Shown: in pieces, positions 20,087-31,628 of the stretch | Numbering within the stretch: position 1 is the first letter of the stretch | How the letters are laid out: the number at the start of each line of letters is the position of its first letter | NCBI GenBank assembly: GCA_026315105.1 | Contig: CM048746.1 | Location: 644,368,898-644,432,897, forward strand | DNA length: 64,000 nt | DNA from: Locusta migratoria | Lineage: Eukaryota > Arthropoda > Insecta > Orthoptera > Acrididae | Direction: 5' to 3' | Made by a program: the position numbers and the translations under genes | Notes under the pieces: model-generated | Seen by the model: only the letters and a program-made list of their open reading frames with translations | What the model was told of the DNA's origin: nothing | Databases searched by the model: none

Positions 20087-21004
20087 TGGCGTTCCACAGG
20101 GAAGCGTTATAGGTCCCCTACTCTTCCTCGTGTTTATAAACGATTTAGGAGGCAATCTGAATAGCTCCCTTAGACTGTTCGCGGATGATGCTGTCGTTTA
20201 TCGGTTAGTGAAGTCAACAAAGGATCAAAAGCAACTGCAAAGCGATTTAGACAAAATTTCTACATCGTGCGAAAATTGGCAATTGACACTAAATAAAGAA
20301 AGGTGTGAAGTAATACACATGAGCACTAAAAGAAATCCGCTGAACTTCAATTACGCGATAAATCAGTCAAACCTTAAAGTCGTAAATTATACTAAATACC
20401 TAGGAGTTACAATTACGAACAAATTAGACTGGCAAGAACACACAGAAAATGTTATGTGGAAGGCGAACCAAAGATTACGTTTCATTGGCAGAACGCTTTA
20501 AGCGCTTTAAGATGCACCACCTCCACCAAAGAGACTGCCTACATCACACTTGTGCGTCCTCTCCTGGAGTACTGTTGCCCCTTGTGGGACCCTCACCAGG
20601 TGGGACTGACGGAAGACATTGAGAAGGTTCAGAGAAGGGCAGCTCGTTTTGTTTTATTACGTTACGGGGGGGGGGGGGGGAGCGTCAAGGAAATGTTGCA
20701 CGAATTGGGGTGGAAATCATTAAAAGAAACACATTATTCATTGCGACGTGATCTGTTTGCGAAGTTTCAATCACCGATTTTTACTTCTGTATATGAAAAT
20801 ATTTTGCTAGCACCCACCTACTTAGGGAGATATGGCCATTCCAATAAAATAAGAGAAATTAGATCGAAAACGGAACGATTTAGGTGTGCTTTCTTCCCGC
20901 GCGCTATTAGAGAATGGAACGGTAGAGAAAAGTTATGAAAGTGGTTAATGAACCCTCTGCCAGGCACTGAAATGTGATTTTCAGAGTATCTATGTAGATG
21001 TAGA
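20087..21004 (+). pseudogene. CR1-type LINE family CR1a, 5'-truncated, inserted into CR1b
   Basis: Begins CTGGCGTTCCACAGGGAAGC (GVPQGSV region) and is over 90 percent identical by eye to 58650-59560. It carries LRLFADDAVVYRLVKS, CENWQLTLNKERCEVI, KYLGVTITNKLDWQEH, a frameshift at the RTL codon near 20500, LVRPLLEYCCPLWDP, QRRAARFVLLRYGGGGGSV (15 G residues at 20666-20680), HELGWKSLKETH and REWNGREKL with stop at 20938. It ends in the family's 3' terminus TATCTATGTAGATGTAGA. Unlike the 59 kb copy it retains the CTCC of RPLLEY. Inactive. Confidence 0.9.
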
Positions 21005-21890
21005 CTGTGTTTTTCTCGACTTCAAAGGCGTTTGACGCGGTGCCACACTGCAGACTGCTAACGAAGATACGAGCTTATGGAATATGTTCACAGATACGTG
21101 ACTGGCTAGAATCCTCCCTAAGTAATAGAATGCAGTAGGTTGTTCTCGACGACGGGAGTTCATCAGACACGAGTATATAGTCAGGCGTGCCCCAGGGGAG
21201 TGTGATAGGACCGCTAGTGTTTTCTATCTATATAAATGATCTGATGGACAGAGTAACTTGTAATTTGCGGCTGTTTGCTGATGATGCTGTGGTTTATGGG
21301 AAGGTGTCGTCTTTAACTGATTGTAATAGCATACAGGATGACTTAGACAAAATTTCTAGTTGGTGCGAAGAATGGCAGCTAGCTCTCAATGTAGAAAAAT
21401 GTAAGGTGATGCGCATGAGTAGGGAAAACAATCCCATAATGTTCGAATACAGTATTAGTAGTGTGCTTCTTGATGCTGTCGCGTCGTTCAAATATCTAGG
21501 CGTAATACTGCAGAGCGATATGAAATGAAACGAACATGTAAGGAAAGTTGTGAGTAATGCGGACAGCCGACTTCGGATTATTGGGAGAATTTTGGGAAGA
21601 TGTATTTAATCCGTAAAGGAGACCGCGTATAAAACGCTTGTACGACCACGTCTTGAGTATTGCTCAAGTGTTTGGGACCCGCAGCAGACCAATTTAAAGG
21701 AAGATAAAGAAGCAATTCAGAGGCAAGCAGCTAGGATTGCTATTGGTAGGTTCGATCAATGCGCGAGTGTCACGGAAATGCTCCGGCAACTCAATTGGGG
21801 ATCGCTGGAGGAAAGGCGACGTTCTTTTCGTGAATTTCTGTTGAGTAAAGACACAAAACCAGTACGGTCTAAAGGTGAAGTGTTCAGCTG
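21005..21890 (+). pseudogene. CR1-type LINE family CR1b, second part
   Basis: Continues CR1b from TGTGTTTTTCTCGACTTCAA (VFLDFKGV, catalytic D). The block PQGSVIGPLVFSIYINDLMD, LRLFADDAVVYGKVSSLTD and CEEWQLALNVEKCKVMRMS is open (21187-21528) and then reaches TGA at the codon after SDMK, where the 61 kb copy has TGG. Further on RLRIIGRILGRC and LNWGSLEERR are interrupted by a TAA and frame changes. It fades at 21890 without the 3' terminus. Confidence 0.87.
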
Positions 21891-21956
21891 AAAAGTGCTT
21901 ATGCTCGCCAAAACGTTTACATCCTGGTATACGCAGGATAACAAGAAACAATTTCT

Positions 21957-22037
21957 GCCGCGGAGGAGCGACCGAGCGCATTGAGGCGCTATGCTACGAT
22001 GCGCGAGGCCGTTCCCCGTCGGGGGTTTGAATCCCCC
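21957..22037 (+). mobile_element. SINE (A-like variant), outer left part
   Basis: Head variant GCCGCGGAGGAGCGACCGAG with B-box GGTTTGAATCCCCC. Its continuation is at 22239-22356 (TGAATCCTCCCTCGGGCATG). A SINE B sits in between. Confidence 0.75.
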
Positions 22038-22238
22038 ATGCCGTGGTGGAGTAGCCGAGCGGTCTAAGTCACCTCGCTGCGGATCGTGCGCTTGCTCGCC
22101 GTTGGAAATTCGAGTCCTCCCTGGGGCATGTGTGTGTGTGTGTGTTGGCCTTAGGTCAGTTTACCGCAGTTTAAGTAGTTTGTAGGCTACGGACTGATGG
22201 CCACGCAGTTTGGTCCGATAGATTTACAAACATTTGAA
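22038..22238 (+). mobile_element. SINE family B inside A-like SINE
   Basis: Complete B copy, head CCGTGGTGGAGTAGCCGAGC, GT-rich linker, tail CTACGGACTGATGGCCACGC then AGTTTGGTCCGATAG. The stem change GGTCCG keeps pairing by a G.T wobble. Flanks TGAATCCCCC / TGAATCCTCC are the likely duplication. Confidence 0.88.
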
Positions 22239-22356
22239 TCTGAATCCTCCCTCGGGCATGGATGTCTTTAGTATAAGGTAGTTCATAAGCAGTTTGTAAG
22301 TTCAGGGACTGATTACCTCCAGTTAAGACCGTTAAGCTCGACAAACATTTCAATAC
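22239..22356 (+). mobile_element. SINE (A-like variant), outer right part
   Basis: CTCGGGCATGGATGTCTTTA to GACAAACATTTCAATAC, the tail of the host SINE. Hairpin sequence is degenerate (CAGGGACTGATTACC ... AAGACCG). Confidence 0.75.
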
Positions 22357-22998
22357 AATTTCACGGAGACGCATGTGCTATAATGAAACCCGCAAAAAAT
22401 CTTAAGTTCAACTAAATAGTAGTAATGCAACTAGTGCTCCTATACGTTTTTTCTAGCATAATAATAAGAGTACAATTAAAGTACTGGAACATAGTAATAC
22501 AACCGGAAACACATTTATTACATTCATTCAACAAACATTTATTACGGGCTTTGTAAATAAAAAGAAGTGAAATTACATGGAATGGAACAGCCAATTTTTT
22601 ATTTATGTTTGAATCCATTTCGGACTGTGCGCAGCGAATGTTGAAATTTATGATAAAAAGAAAACAGCCATCAGTTGCGAGCTCTTTGATTTATTACGAA
22701 CAGATTTCGGGTATGGATATCCGTCATGAGGGCAGCAGTATAATCACAATGGAATTATTCTTCCATAAAGGTGCGTGTGTAGCGGTTCACAGTCAAGTCT
22801 GACGTCTGTGAATTATAAGAGCTGGATGCGTACCGATGCACGTCAGCTCATATGCAGCCGTACGGAAACATAGTTCCTATGAAATTGTGGTTGCTGACTT
22901 TCGCACTGATACTCTACATTCGAAATCGAATTGTAGTAAACGAGACTGCTCCAGACTGATCCCTATATTCTCTTTTATCATGCCTTACTATTTAATAA
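22357..22998. other. no recognised feature
   Basis: No gene or repeat supported. Confidence 0.35.
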
Positions 22999-24138
22999 CA
23001 CTCCTGGCCATTAAAATTGCTACACCACGAAGATGACGAGCTACAGACGCGAAATTTAACCGACAGGAAGAAGACGCTATGATATGCAAAGGATTAGCTA
23101 TTCAGAGCATTCACACAAGGTTGGTGCCGGTGGCGACACCTACAACGTGCTGACATGAGGAAAGTTTACAACCGATTTCTCATACACAAACAGCAGTTCA
23201 TCGGCGTTGTCTAGGTGAAACGTTGTTGTGATGATGCCTCGTGTAAGGAGGAGAAATGCGTACCATCACGTTTCCGACTTTGATAAAGATCGGATTGTAG
23301 CCTATCGCGATTGCTGTTTACCGTATCGCGACATTCCTGCTCGTGTTGGTCGCGATCCAATGACTGTTAGCAGAATATGGAATCGGTGGGTTCAGGAGGG
23401 CAATACGGAACGCCGTGCTGGATCCCAACGGCCTCGTATCAGTAGCAGTCGAGATGACAGGCATCTCATCCGCATGGCTGTAACGGATCGTGCAGCCACG
23501 TCTCGTCCCTGAGTCAACAGATGGGGACGTTTGCAAGACAACAATCATCTCCACGAACAGGTCGAGACGTTTGCAGTAGCATGAACTATCAGCTCGGAGA
23601 CTATGGCTGCGGTTATTCTTGACTCTGCATCACACACAGGAGCGACTGCGATGGTGTACGCAACGACGAACGTCGGTGCACGAATTGCAAAACGTCATTT
23701 TTTTTTTTTTTTTTCGGTTGAATCCAGGTTCTGTTTACATCATCATGATGGTCGCATCCGTGTTTGGCGACATCGTGGTGAACGCTAATTGGAAGCATGT
23801 ATTCGTCATCGCCATACTGGCGTATCACCCGGCGTGATGGTATGGGATGCCATTGATTAAACGTCTCGGTCACCTCTTGTTCGCTTCGACGGCACTTTGA
23901 ACAGTGGCCGTTACATTTCGGATGTGTTACGACCCGTGGCTCTACCCTTCATTCGATCCCTGCCAAACCCTACATTTCAGCAGGATACTGCACGACCGCA
24001 TATTGCAGGTCCTGTACAAGCCTTTGTGGATACGGAAAATGTTCGACTGCAGCCTTGACCAGCACATTCTCCAGATCTCTCACCAACTGAAAACATCTGG
24101 TCAATGGTGGCCGAACAACTGGCTGGTCACAATACGCC
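22999..24138 (+). pseudogene. Tc1-like DNA transposon, copy 2, inactivated
   Basis: Starts with the terminal repeat CACTCCTGGCCATTAAAATT after a TA. The transposase opens at MPRVRRRNAYHHVSDFDKDR (23234) with YRDIPARVGRDPMTVSRIWN as the DNA-binding motif. A one-base loss at about 23508 shifts the frame (SRP, stop) compared with SRxLSQQ in copy 1. A T run at 23698-23713 is expanded within the FSDE block, and the catalytic aspartate has become valine (SVESRFCLHHHDGRIRVWR). Later LFRQDTARPHIA-type and PDLSPTENIWSMV-type regions are recognisable up to VAEQLAGHNTP, after which a (TG)n tract replaces the rest. Dead copy of the same family as 17.4-18.5 kb. Confidence 0.88.
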
Positions 24139-24139
24139 A

Positions 24140-24189
<50 letters not shown>

Positions 24190-24203
24190 ATGTGTGTGTG
24201 TGT
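24139..24203 (+). repeat. (TG)n microsatellite
   Basis: About 30 TG units with one CA interruption at 24189. It sits exactly where the Tc1 coding sequence breaks off. Confidence 0.95.
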
Positions 24204-25086
24204 AAGAAGATAATTCAATTGCAGTTGCATGGCGTTGTATTGCATACCAAACGAATGCTGTTGTTTCCACGGTGCCTATATTGCCAGTATATAAAAATGT
24301 CAACGTTTATTGAAGGTACTGAGTATACAGTTCGAATCTTACTTAAATGCCCACGTTTACTATCGATAGAGTAAAATTCAAGATCGGCATTTGAAAGATA
24401 CTCTATGAAAACTAATAAGCAATCCATGGATAGTGCCCTATACAGTGTGAAGTTAAGTATTTATCATTTCATGCAGTCACAATACATTTGTATCTTGTTG
24501 TGGGGACTAATAGTTTCCATGTTTCCATGTATACAGACAGACTGTATTGTTGATATTTTTACTTATTTATGCGATTATCTTATTTCGACTATGCGTCATT
24601 TTCAAGCACGTAGAATCTATAGTGTAAATAATAGATATATCTGTGTATCAAATTTTAAAAACTAGGCAACATACTACTTAAAATTGTTCGCGCCCTAAAA
24701 GGACGACACTATCGCGCCTAGACATATTGAAAGCTCTAGCTAGTACTATTTGTCAAACAGCAGGAAATGCATGCTATTGGCAATGGAGAACAATCGAAAG
24801 TAGCTAGTTGTACAATTAAGTAAAAATATTACAATACAGCCTGCAAAGAACCTGTTTTTCGTACGTAATAATTTCTTTAGTTGTCTTATAGCCGTGAGGC
24901 CACCCATAAAATAATGCTCAAGCAGAAGGTTACTGAAACTGGAGAGGAGTTCTGTCTTAAGCACGACACCTTTTGACTTTTTTATCACCCAAACATGTTT
25001 CGGCACTTATTGTGCCTTTTTCCTTGGGTTTATACCTTTAATTTCAGTTCTGTTCTATAACCCTACACGATACTGGCGTAAGGAAG
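24204..25086. other. no recognised feature
   Basis: AT-rich; open frames at 24405-24665 and 24746-25006 lack motifs. Confidence 0.35.
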
Positions 25087-25395
25087 TGTTGTTGTTGCGG
25101 TTTTCAGTCTGGAGACTGAAACAGCTCTCCAAGCTACCCTATCCTCTTTAAGCTTCTTCACCTCCTTGTAACAACGGCAACCTACAGCCTATGAACCTGC
25201 TTACTGTATTAGGCGATTTTTACCTCACACACTTCCCATCCATCTCAAATTGACGATTCCGTGGCGACTCACAACGTGTGCTACCAGTCTAGCCCTTCTT
25301 TTACTCGAGATATGCCAGAGATTTGTTTACACCCCAATTCTGTTCAGTACCTCCTCGTTAGTTATGCAATCTCTTCCACGCTTCACTCCCGTACA

Positions 25396-25443
<48 letters not shown>

Positions 25444-25632
25444 CCTTTAACCAATCCGCATTTATATCATCTCTATTTCAACCATCACAAGATATTATAC
25501 TACCGAAATAACAAAACTCACCTACCACTTTTATTGCTTCGATTTCTGATTAGTTCTTTCAGTATCTCCTGATTTTGTTAGACTACCTTCAATTACCTCA
25601 GTTCTCTCTTGTTACTGTTCATGTTTTTAGCG
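25087..25632 (-). pseudogene. RTE-type LINE 3' part, degenerate
   Basis: Reverse copy beginning at its 3' end (GTTGTTGTTGCGG, CAGTCTGGAGACTG) and matching the post-RT region: complements of GAGGAGGTACTGAACAGAAT and ATGCCAGAGA are clear. Downstream, RTE-like sequence resumes after a 44-base poly(T) tract (25400-25443) as far as GTTACTGTTCATG. Multiple stops in all frames. Confidence 0.75.
25400..25443. repeat. 44-base poly(T) inside RTE copy
   Basis: Uninterrupted T run splitting RTE sequence. It may be a slippage product or the remnant of an inserted poly(A) tail. Confidence 0.95.
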
Positions 25633-25690
25633 ATCTCCTTATGTGAAATGTACGCAAATTATATACACACACACATATATATGTCAGCAT

Positions 25691-25889
25691 CATCTGGTCC
25701 AATAAAATCATTTTACAAGGCCATAATCTTGTAATGTCAATCAGTTGTTATATAACAATTTACAGTGCATAGGTGCACTATGTCATGATAATACAACATA
25801 ATTATCATAGTGAGTGACAATAGCAAAGTCAATAGTGATTGACATTACAAGATTATGGCCATATAAAATGATTTTATTGGACCAGATGA
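25691..25889. repeat. MITE-like inverted repeat, 54-bp arms
   Basis: Left arm CATCTGGTCCAATAAAATCA (25691-25744) is the reverse complement of the right arm (25836-25889) with three or four differences; the 91-bp centre is AT-rich with no coding. No clear target duplication, so the superfamily is open. Confidence 0.75.
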
Positions 25890-26965
25890 CACCGGTCGTC
25901 TTAAATAAAAATTGACGGATAACGATGTTGACTTTTTTTTATATCTTTCTATATATTCTTCTGCTCGGTGCAGTGAGGACGCCCAATAAAACGGCAGTCG
26001 AGCAGACGCTGAGCTCTGTTTTCATCCGTGCCACTCGCGTAAGGAAATAGTGCAGCGGATTTTGCCATGCTTGTTCCATTGGCGCTTTCTACTGTGCTGT
26101 TAACGCCTGCTGTATAGGCAACCCAACCGACGCCGCTCTGTCGCGGGAGAGCTAGGCTACAGCGCTAGAGAACTCCGGATACACCTTGCACGTCGTTATC
26201 AGACGCTTCCTCCCATTCGTACACGACCTGAATGGTCTCTTTCAATTTAGCCGCTCCTGCTTCAAGTGGAGGCAGAGCTGTAGAATTTGACGCGCTGCAT
26301 ATTAGAGAGTAATTGAGTTGGCAGTAATTTAGCGGCGCCGTCAGCCGCTGGGCGGCGGCACGGTCTCCGGCAGCGCCCTGCGTGGGTGGAGGGTGGCCTG
26401 GCTGGCTGGGCTGGGCCGGGTTGGGCTGGGTCGGCTGTTAAGCCCCACCTGGCCGGCCGCTGCGGCTGCAGAATTAATAGAGCGGCGTGTGTGGCCGGTA
26501 AATCTGCCAGGCAAACTCGTTGGCCAGCCCCGGCAAACAGCCGCCTGCGCCCAACTTCGCACCTGAGGATGCAGACACTGCCCGCCTGCCCAAACACTAT
26601 CTTCTACGTCTTCCCTGCCACGCACGTTTGTCCCTTTACTGCCAACCCGCAGACGAGGGACATCTTTGCCTCCTGAACCGCACGAAATTAAGCTTAGAAT
26701 AACACTCGATTAGTAAAAACACAAAAGCTAAAAATTAGTGTTCATTGTCAGTTCCGTGCAATCCTTTGCATTCCAGCGTAGGTGACATTTAAAAGACAGA
26801 AATAAAGTAACAAGATGTAAGAGACAGGGGAAATAGCCTCAGACTTCAAGAAGAATAAAGTAATTGCAAGAAATCAAGTGTAGACAAGTGTGAAAATTAC
26901 GGCACTGTCACTGTAATAAATCACTGTTTCAAATCACTACCACGACTTATTTACATAAAAACGGC
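25890..26965. other. no gene; GC-rich island 26330-26560
   Basis: The GC island contains CTGGGCCGGG-type repeats (26398-26440) and overlapping frames on both strands without motifs. The remainder is unremarkable. Confidence 0.4.
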
Positions 26966-27035
26966 GGATTAGCCGTCCGTATTGGGGCGTCGTGCTGCGG
27001 TGCGCGCGGTCATTTGCCGTCGGGGGTTCTTACCC

Positions 27036-27232
27036 GCCGGCCGCGGTGGCCGAGGGGACTGAGGCGCGTCATTCACGGTCTGCACGGCCACTACGGTCGG
27101 GGGTTCGAATCCCCCCTCGGGCATGGATATTTGTGCCGTCCTTAGTGTTAGCTAGTTCATATGTAGTTTGTAAGTTTAGGGACTGATGACCCCGTAGTTA
27201 AGTCCCATAAGCTGTACAAACATTTGAACATT
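27036..27232 (+). mobile_element. SINE family A, first insertion in nest
   Basis: Complete. Duplication GGTTCTTACCC (27025-27035) and GGTTCTTATCC (27233-27243), one mismatch. Confidence 0.9.
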
Positions 27233-27283
27233 GGTTCTTATCCCTCCTCGGGCATGGGTGTTTGAGCTGTCCTTAGGTTAGTT

Positions 27284-27473
27284 CAAATGTTTGTTAAGCT
27301 TATGGGACTCAACTACGGGGTCATCGGTCCCTAAACTTACACACTACGTATCAACTACCTTATACTAAGGACGGCACAAATATCCATGCCCGAGGGGGGT
27401 TTCGAACCCCCGACCGTAGTGGCCGTGCAGACCGTGACTGGAGCGCCTCAGTCCCCTCGGCCACCGCGACTGG
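27284..27473 (-). mobile_element. SINE family A, second insertion in nest
   Basis: Complete, opposite orientation. Perfect 13-bp duplication CCTTAGGTTAGTT (27271-27283, 27474-27486). Confidence 0.93.
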
Positions 27474-27572
27474 CCTTAGGTTAGTTTAACACAGTTTAAG
27501 TAGTTTGTAAGCTACGGACTAAGAACACAGAAGTTGAGTCCGATAGATTAAAAAAAAAAAAAAATTGTAAGC

Positions 27573-27655
27573 TCAGCACATACACCCATACCCGAGAGGA
27601 GACTCGAACCTCCGGCGGGTCAACCAGCCCAGTGCACCTCTACCTGTGACCACAA
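27573..27655 (-). mobile_element. SINE head fragment (B-like)
   Basis: ACACCCATACCCGAGAGGAG, GACTCGAACCTCCGGCG (B-box complement) and CAACCAGCCCAGTGCACC. Tail absent. Confidence 0.65.
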
Positions 27656-30057
27656 AGTTTTCCATAATACAAAAATATAGGCCTAATAAAAGAGAAATTT
27701 ACTTTTTGTTAAAATTATATAATTCCTTGTTTAACATTAGTTCTAAATTGAAGAGAATGTAGATTTCCTTTGTTATCGATGAATAAGCGCAAAGTCTGAA
27801 AATTGTTTTCAGGAACTATCGTTTAGATAAATGTACAAAATGCAATAATTAATTCTAAGAATTTTTTTTAAAAAAATCTACATATTTAAAAATTGTCTAT
27901 GAAGTGGAGGCTTTCTAAGCATAATTCGGTTCTCAATCTTGTCTATGTTCGAAACACTCGTTACGCAAAATACACATTTCTATAGGAAACCACGTAAAAA
28001 TGTCTTCCATTCTGAAAAATATACATTAATAACAGCGCCCAACAATTTACAAGAAATTCGTTGCCTATGAGATAACGAACATACTTTTAGTTCGTGTTGA
28101 GTAGGTTTCATGGGGGTTGCCATAATATTTTTAATTGGAAGGGGTTTACTCGGACGGTCGCATATTGGAAAAGGTTGATAATCATTGCCATATGCCCCAC
28201 AGGTGGCTCACAGTTCTTTCGTGAGTACGTGCGTGGCGAGCACGGGGTCCCGAGCTAATGCAGTCTTCCTTCCTTCTTTACTTCCCGTACTGCATCTCCT
28301 TTACCCCTCCACCTCAGTAGTTTTGTCCCCCTATCACAAACAAACCACCCAACCCATTGCCATATGGCAACGCGAGGCATTAATGGGCTGTTCTCCAGAT
28401 GAATTTCCTTGTATTTACATAAAAAATAATTACATCGTGCACTTCATAAGTGACACGAGCAATAATTTTCTAAATCGTCGTTAACCGTCATTCACACACT
28501 AACGACAACTAAAACATAACCGTTAATCAGTGACCACCATAAACAGTGAATATGTCGCACATAAACAATCAGAGAGCACAAATTATTGAATTTGTGTCCT
28601 GTTTGTGTTACACAATTTACAGATGAAATCTGCTTTCGTTATTGTGTGGAGATGTGATCTGATGACGGTTTCGTTTTAGCTATTATTTTTAGAGGGTTTA
28701 TCTTAAATGACTGTTTGAACGATACCCGTGTTCGGAACCTAATTTTCTTTTTCTTCTTTTGCAGGTGAGTACCAATGTTGAATGCCTCTCCGCCATGCAA
28801 GTCTCACCTGGTGAGTCGTATTCAGTTAGTCTTCTCGTCTCAAGACGATTTCCAAAGCCCTAGATTTCGAAACAGTGCAGAAAGCTGTACCAGGGTTTTG
28901 AATATACACGAGTTTTGCAGTTAAATGCCAATTTTTAAGCGACTTGTTTACGAGCTACGGAACTTAATGTTTAAAGTCACATTTACATTCCGCTCTGAGA
29001 ATAAACCATTTTGTGAACAGAAAAATGGGAATGTTGATCAGTCTATACCTGCAGTAAGTCTTCTGTAGCGCGGAGGCGGAGCCTGTAAGATGCCAGGGCG
29101 AGAGGTAAATAATTCTATGTTTTGGCTAATTCAGAATCGCTATCCCCGGTTTCTAGGAATTGTACAAGAGGTTAACATTGTGATAACAACTGATGATATG
29201 AAATTAATCTTTTACTTATATATGAACTGGAGAAAAACGATTATTATTTTTCTCGGAGATTTCATTATTGACAGAGATGCTTACCGTTACACACGTTCAG
29301 TATAATCGCCATGGAGGTAAAAAGAGGGGATAGGTCAGTGTGGGCGCCTGCTGTACTTCTGTTTGAAGCCGATAGGCGTGGTCGGCAGCCATGTTTGTTT
29401 GTTCAAAACACTCGCAGGCCCTTACGGAGGATTGCTTGTTCTGCATGTTTCACGACCTGTCCACACAAAGACTTCAGTGAATGTTGAACATTACACTATT
29501 GCATTGCATAATAGAAGCTCAGAAAAGGCTATTCAGGCTTTCTTTTGTTTTAAAATGCGTATCTGGCCCAGCAATAGAACGCGTTTGCTGTCGTCAATAA
29601 GCAATGTTTGATTTGGTTACAGACTTTAAATAATTAAAAATGTTACTGCTTATAAAAATAAGATCCTTGGAACTCTCGTAAACCCACCTGTTATAGTATA
29701 TGCGTCGATGTAACTTGAAAGTATATGCCGAAAGTAATACTTTTGTTACATTTTGTTATTAACTCGTTTAAAGCAGTGTTAAAATAATTTATAATTATTG
29801 TGGTATTGAACATGTCAATCAAAGACATACTCCACACTGCGGGCCCCAGAGAACGAAAATACTCTACATTGTTTCTTGTTCGTTGCATTTTCTTATTCCT
29901 ATTGTTGTATGGCATTTTATTGATCGTGTTTATAAATAAAAAAACTCCAATATGGATCCATGTAGCCCACAAAATTGTAAAATTAGAAAATGCGAGCAGA
30001 TATAGGTATACGGTTCTACTTTTTTAATTGTTATCATGGTATGATTGCCTTGCCAGT
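27656..30057. other. no recognised feature (2.4 kb)
   Basis: AT-rich sequence with no SINE, LINE or transposon match inside this window. A CAGGTGAGT word near 28764 resembles a splice donor but no exon can be built around it. Open frames at 28185-28484, 29363-29611 and 29800-30027 lack motifs. Confidence 0.35.
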
Positions 30058-30068
30058 ACACACGATCT

Positions 30069-30269
30069 AAAAAATGTTCAAATGTTTGTAGTACTTATGG
30101 GACTTAACTACGGGGTCATCAGTCCCTAAGCTTACAAACTACTTATGAACTAGGTAAGACTAAGGACGGCACAAATATCCATGCCCGAGGGGGGATTCGA
30201 ACCCCCGATCGTAGTGGCCGTGCAGACCGTGAGTGAAGCGCCTCAGTCCCCTCGGCCACCGCGACCGGC
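30069..30269 (-). mobile_element. SINE family A
   Basis: Complete reverse copy. Duplication ACACACGATCT (30058-30068) and ACACACAATCT (30270-30280), one mismatch. Confidence 0.92.
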
Positions 30270-30280
30270 ACACACAATCT

Positions 30281-31323
30281 GATACGTGCCCATTATGCGG
30301 TGTTCTGTGAGCTGCTATTAAAAGCACAATAAACTGGTTTGCGTGCCAGATACGAAAAATGAATTGACAAACTTACCTTGGGTTTGGAATTAAATAAATT
30401 TCGTCAATCAGACTATTTTTCTTTCTCTCATTTGAAAACACAAAACCCTTTTGTGGTTTTTGCCTCCATAAAATTGTACAATTAGAAAATTGCTATGGAA
30501 ATAAGTATATTATAGAACTAGTGCAGCTTTTGTTTTTGCTTACATGGCTAAATTGTCTTCCAAAGAACACACAACACGATTTTATTACATTTTAAACATC
30601 TGAACACAATAAAATGGTAACTGATATGTTGTTCTGTGTGCAATTACTAAAGGTAAAACAGTCTTACAGGTCACGTATGATCAGTAGAAACTTTCCTTTA
30701 GGGTACAATTCAGTAAATGTCCGTAAGTAGTAATACCTTACTGCTCACGTTTGGAAACATAACTCCAATTTTTGATTCCCATTTTCAGTTACGAAGGGAA
30801 CGTGATTTCCTTTAACTTATTAGGGCTATCAAAACGGTTAGTACAACCGTAAACGACGTATACAGGCATTATCAATCACAAAGTGCCGACAAGTCTACAC
30901 AGCAGCTTAGCAGGAAACTAATGTTCTGAACAAACTGTAACGGCGGCGCTAGGTTGAAGTCAGCTTCAAGTTTGTGACGTCATGCTCTCTCGCCTTTTAC
31001 CTCCACGATAATCGCCCCCGTTATTTATATGACCCTTCGCCGAACGTCGGGAAGGCCTCGTATACCACCTGCGCATGCAACACTAGCAAAACCGTTGGAC
31101 TGCTGTCGAAACACTAACGTTAATGCACAGTCCTGAAATGCCGTATACACATTTCTGCACGTGCGTCCTTACTCCGTATCTAAAGTGCCACTTAATATTC
31201 AGATTTGCTCCCTTTCGTTTGTGTGTGACTTCAAACTCGTATGCTATCTGAAAAGTAACTATTTAAATCGCTTTCCAGTTAGCATGCTGTTTTCTTCGTA
31301 CTTACTCTAATGACGCACTTTTT
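30281..31323. other. no recognised feature
   Basis: AT-rich, no gene or repeat supported. Confidence 0.35.
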
Positions 31324-31575
31324 AGTCGGGCCCAGTGGTCTTGGGATAAGACGACTGGAAACCGACAGGTCCCAGGATCGAGACCCGCTTCGACCTCGGA
31401 TTTTTTCAGTGTACGTTTTAACCCATCCTTCACCTCTCAAAGATGTGAGGAGTCGCCAGAAACGACACGTTAAGCTGTAGGTCCCGTTTCCCCGGTTGGA
31501 TAACTGGGGTAGGCTAGAGACACGCAAGTCGCCGAAGTGGCGTCCAATTGAAACACTTGCACCAGGCCAATGAGC
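31324..31575 (+). mobile_element. SINE family E, copy 1
   Basis: tRNA-like start GGGCCCAGTGGTCTTGGGAT, GTCCCAGGATCGAGACCCG (B-box), and a tail with GAGACACGCAAGTCGCCGAA, AGTGGCGTC. The tail words recur in the copy at 41154 (GACGCGCAAGTCACTGAAGT). No coding. Confidence 0.7.
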
Positions 31576-31628
31576 CTCACGATATTATAATATTATATAT
31601 GAATTTACTGAAAATTTCAGTGGTTTAA

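Larger units (their letters stand above)
26966..27560 (+). mobile_element. SINE (B-like variant) host of a three-layer nest
   Basis: Pieces 26966-27035, 27233-27283 and 27474-27560 join into one tRNA-headed SINE: head GGATTAGCCGTCCGTATTGG with CGTCGGGGGTTCTTACC, then CTCGGGCATGGGTGTTTGAG, CCTTAGGTTAGT and the B-type tail CTACGGACTAAGAACACAGA then GTTGAGTCCGATAG and an A14 run. Two family A copies interrupt it. Confidence 0.85.

Noticed and set aside
23970..24245. Frame encoding His-Thr repeats
   Set aside because: Translation of the (TG)n microsatellite on the minus strand.
28755..28800. Splice donor/acceptor (TTTTGCAGGTGAGT)
   Set aside because: No open exon-like frame on either side and no second site to pair with.
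29300..31015. Transposon with terminal repeats GGAGGTAAAA / TTTTACCTCC
   Set aside because: Only about 10-15 bp agree and the flanks diverge at once; no target duplication and no coding.
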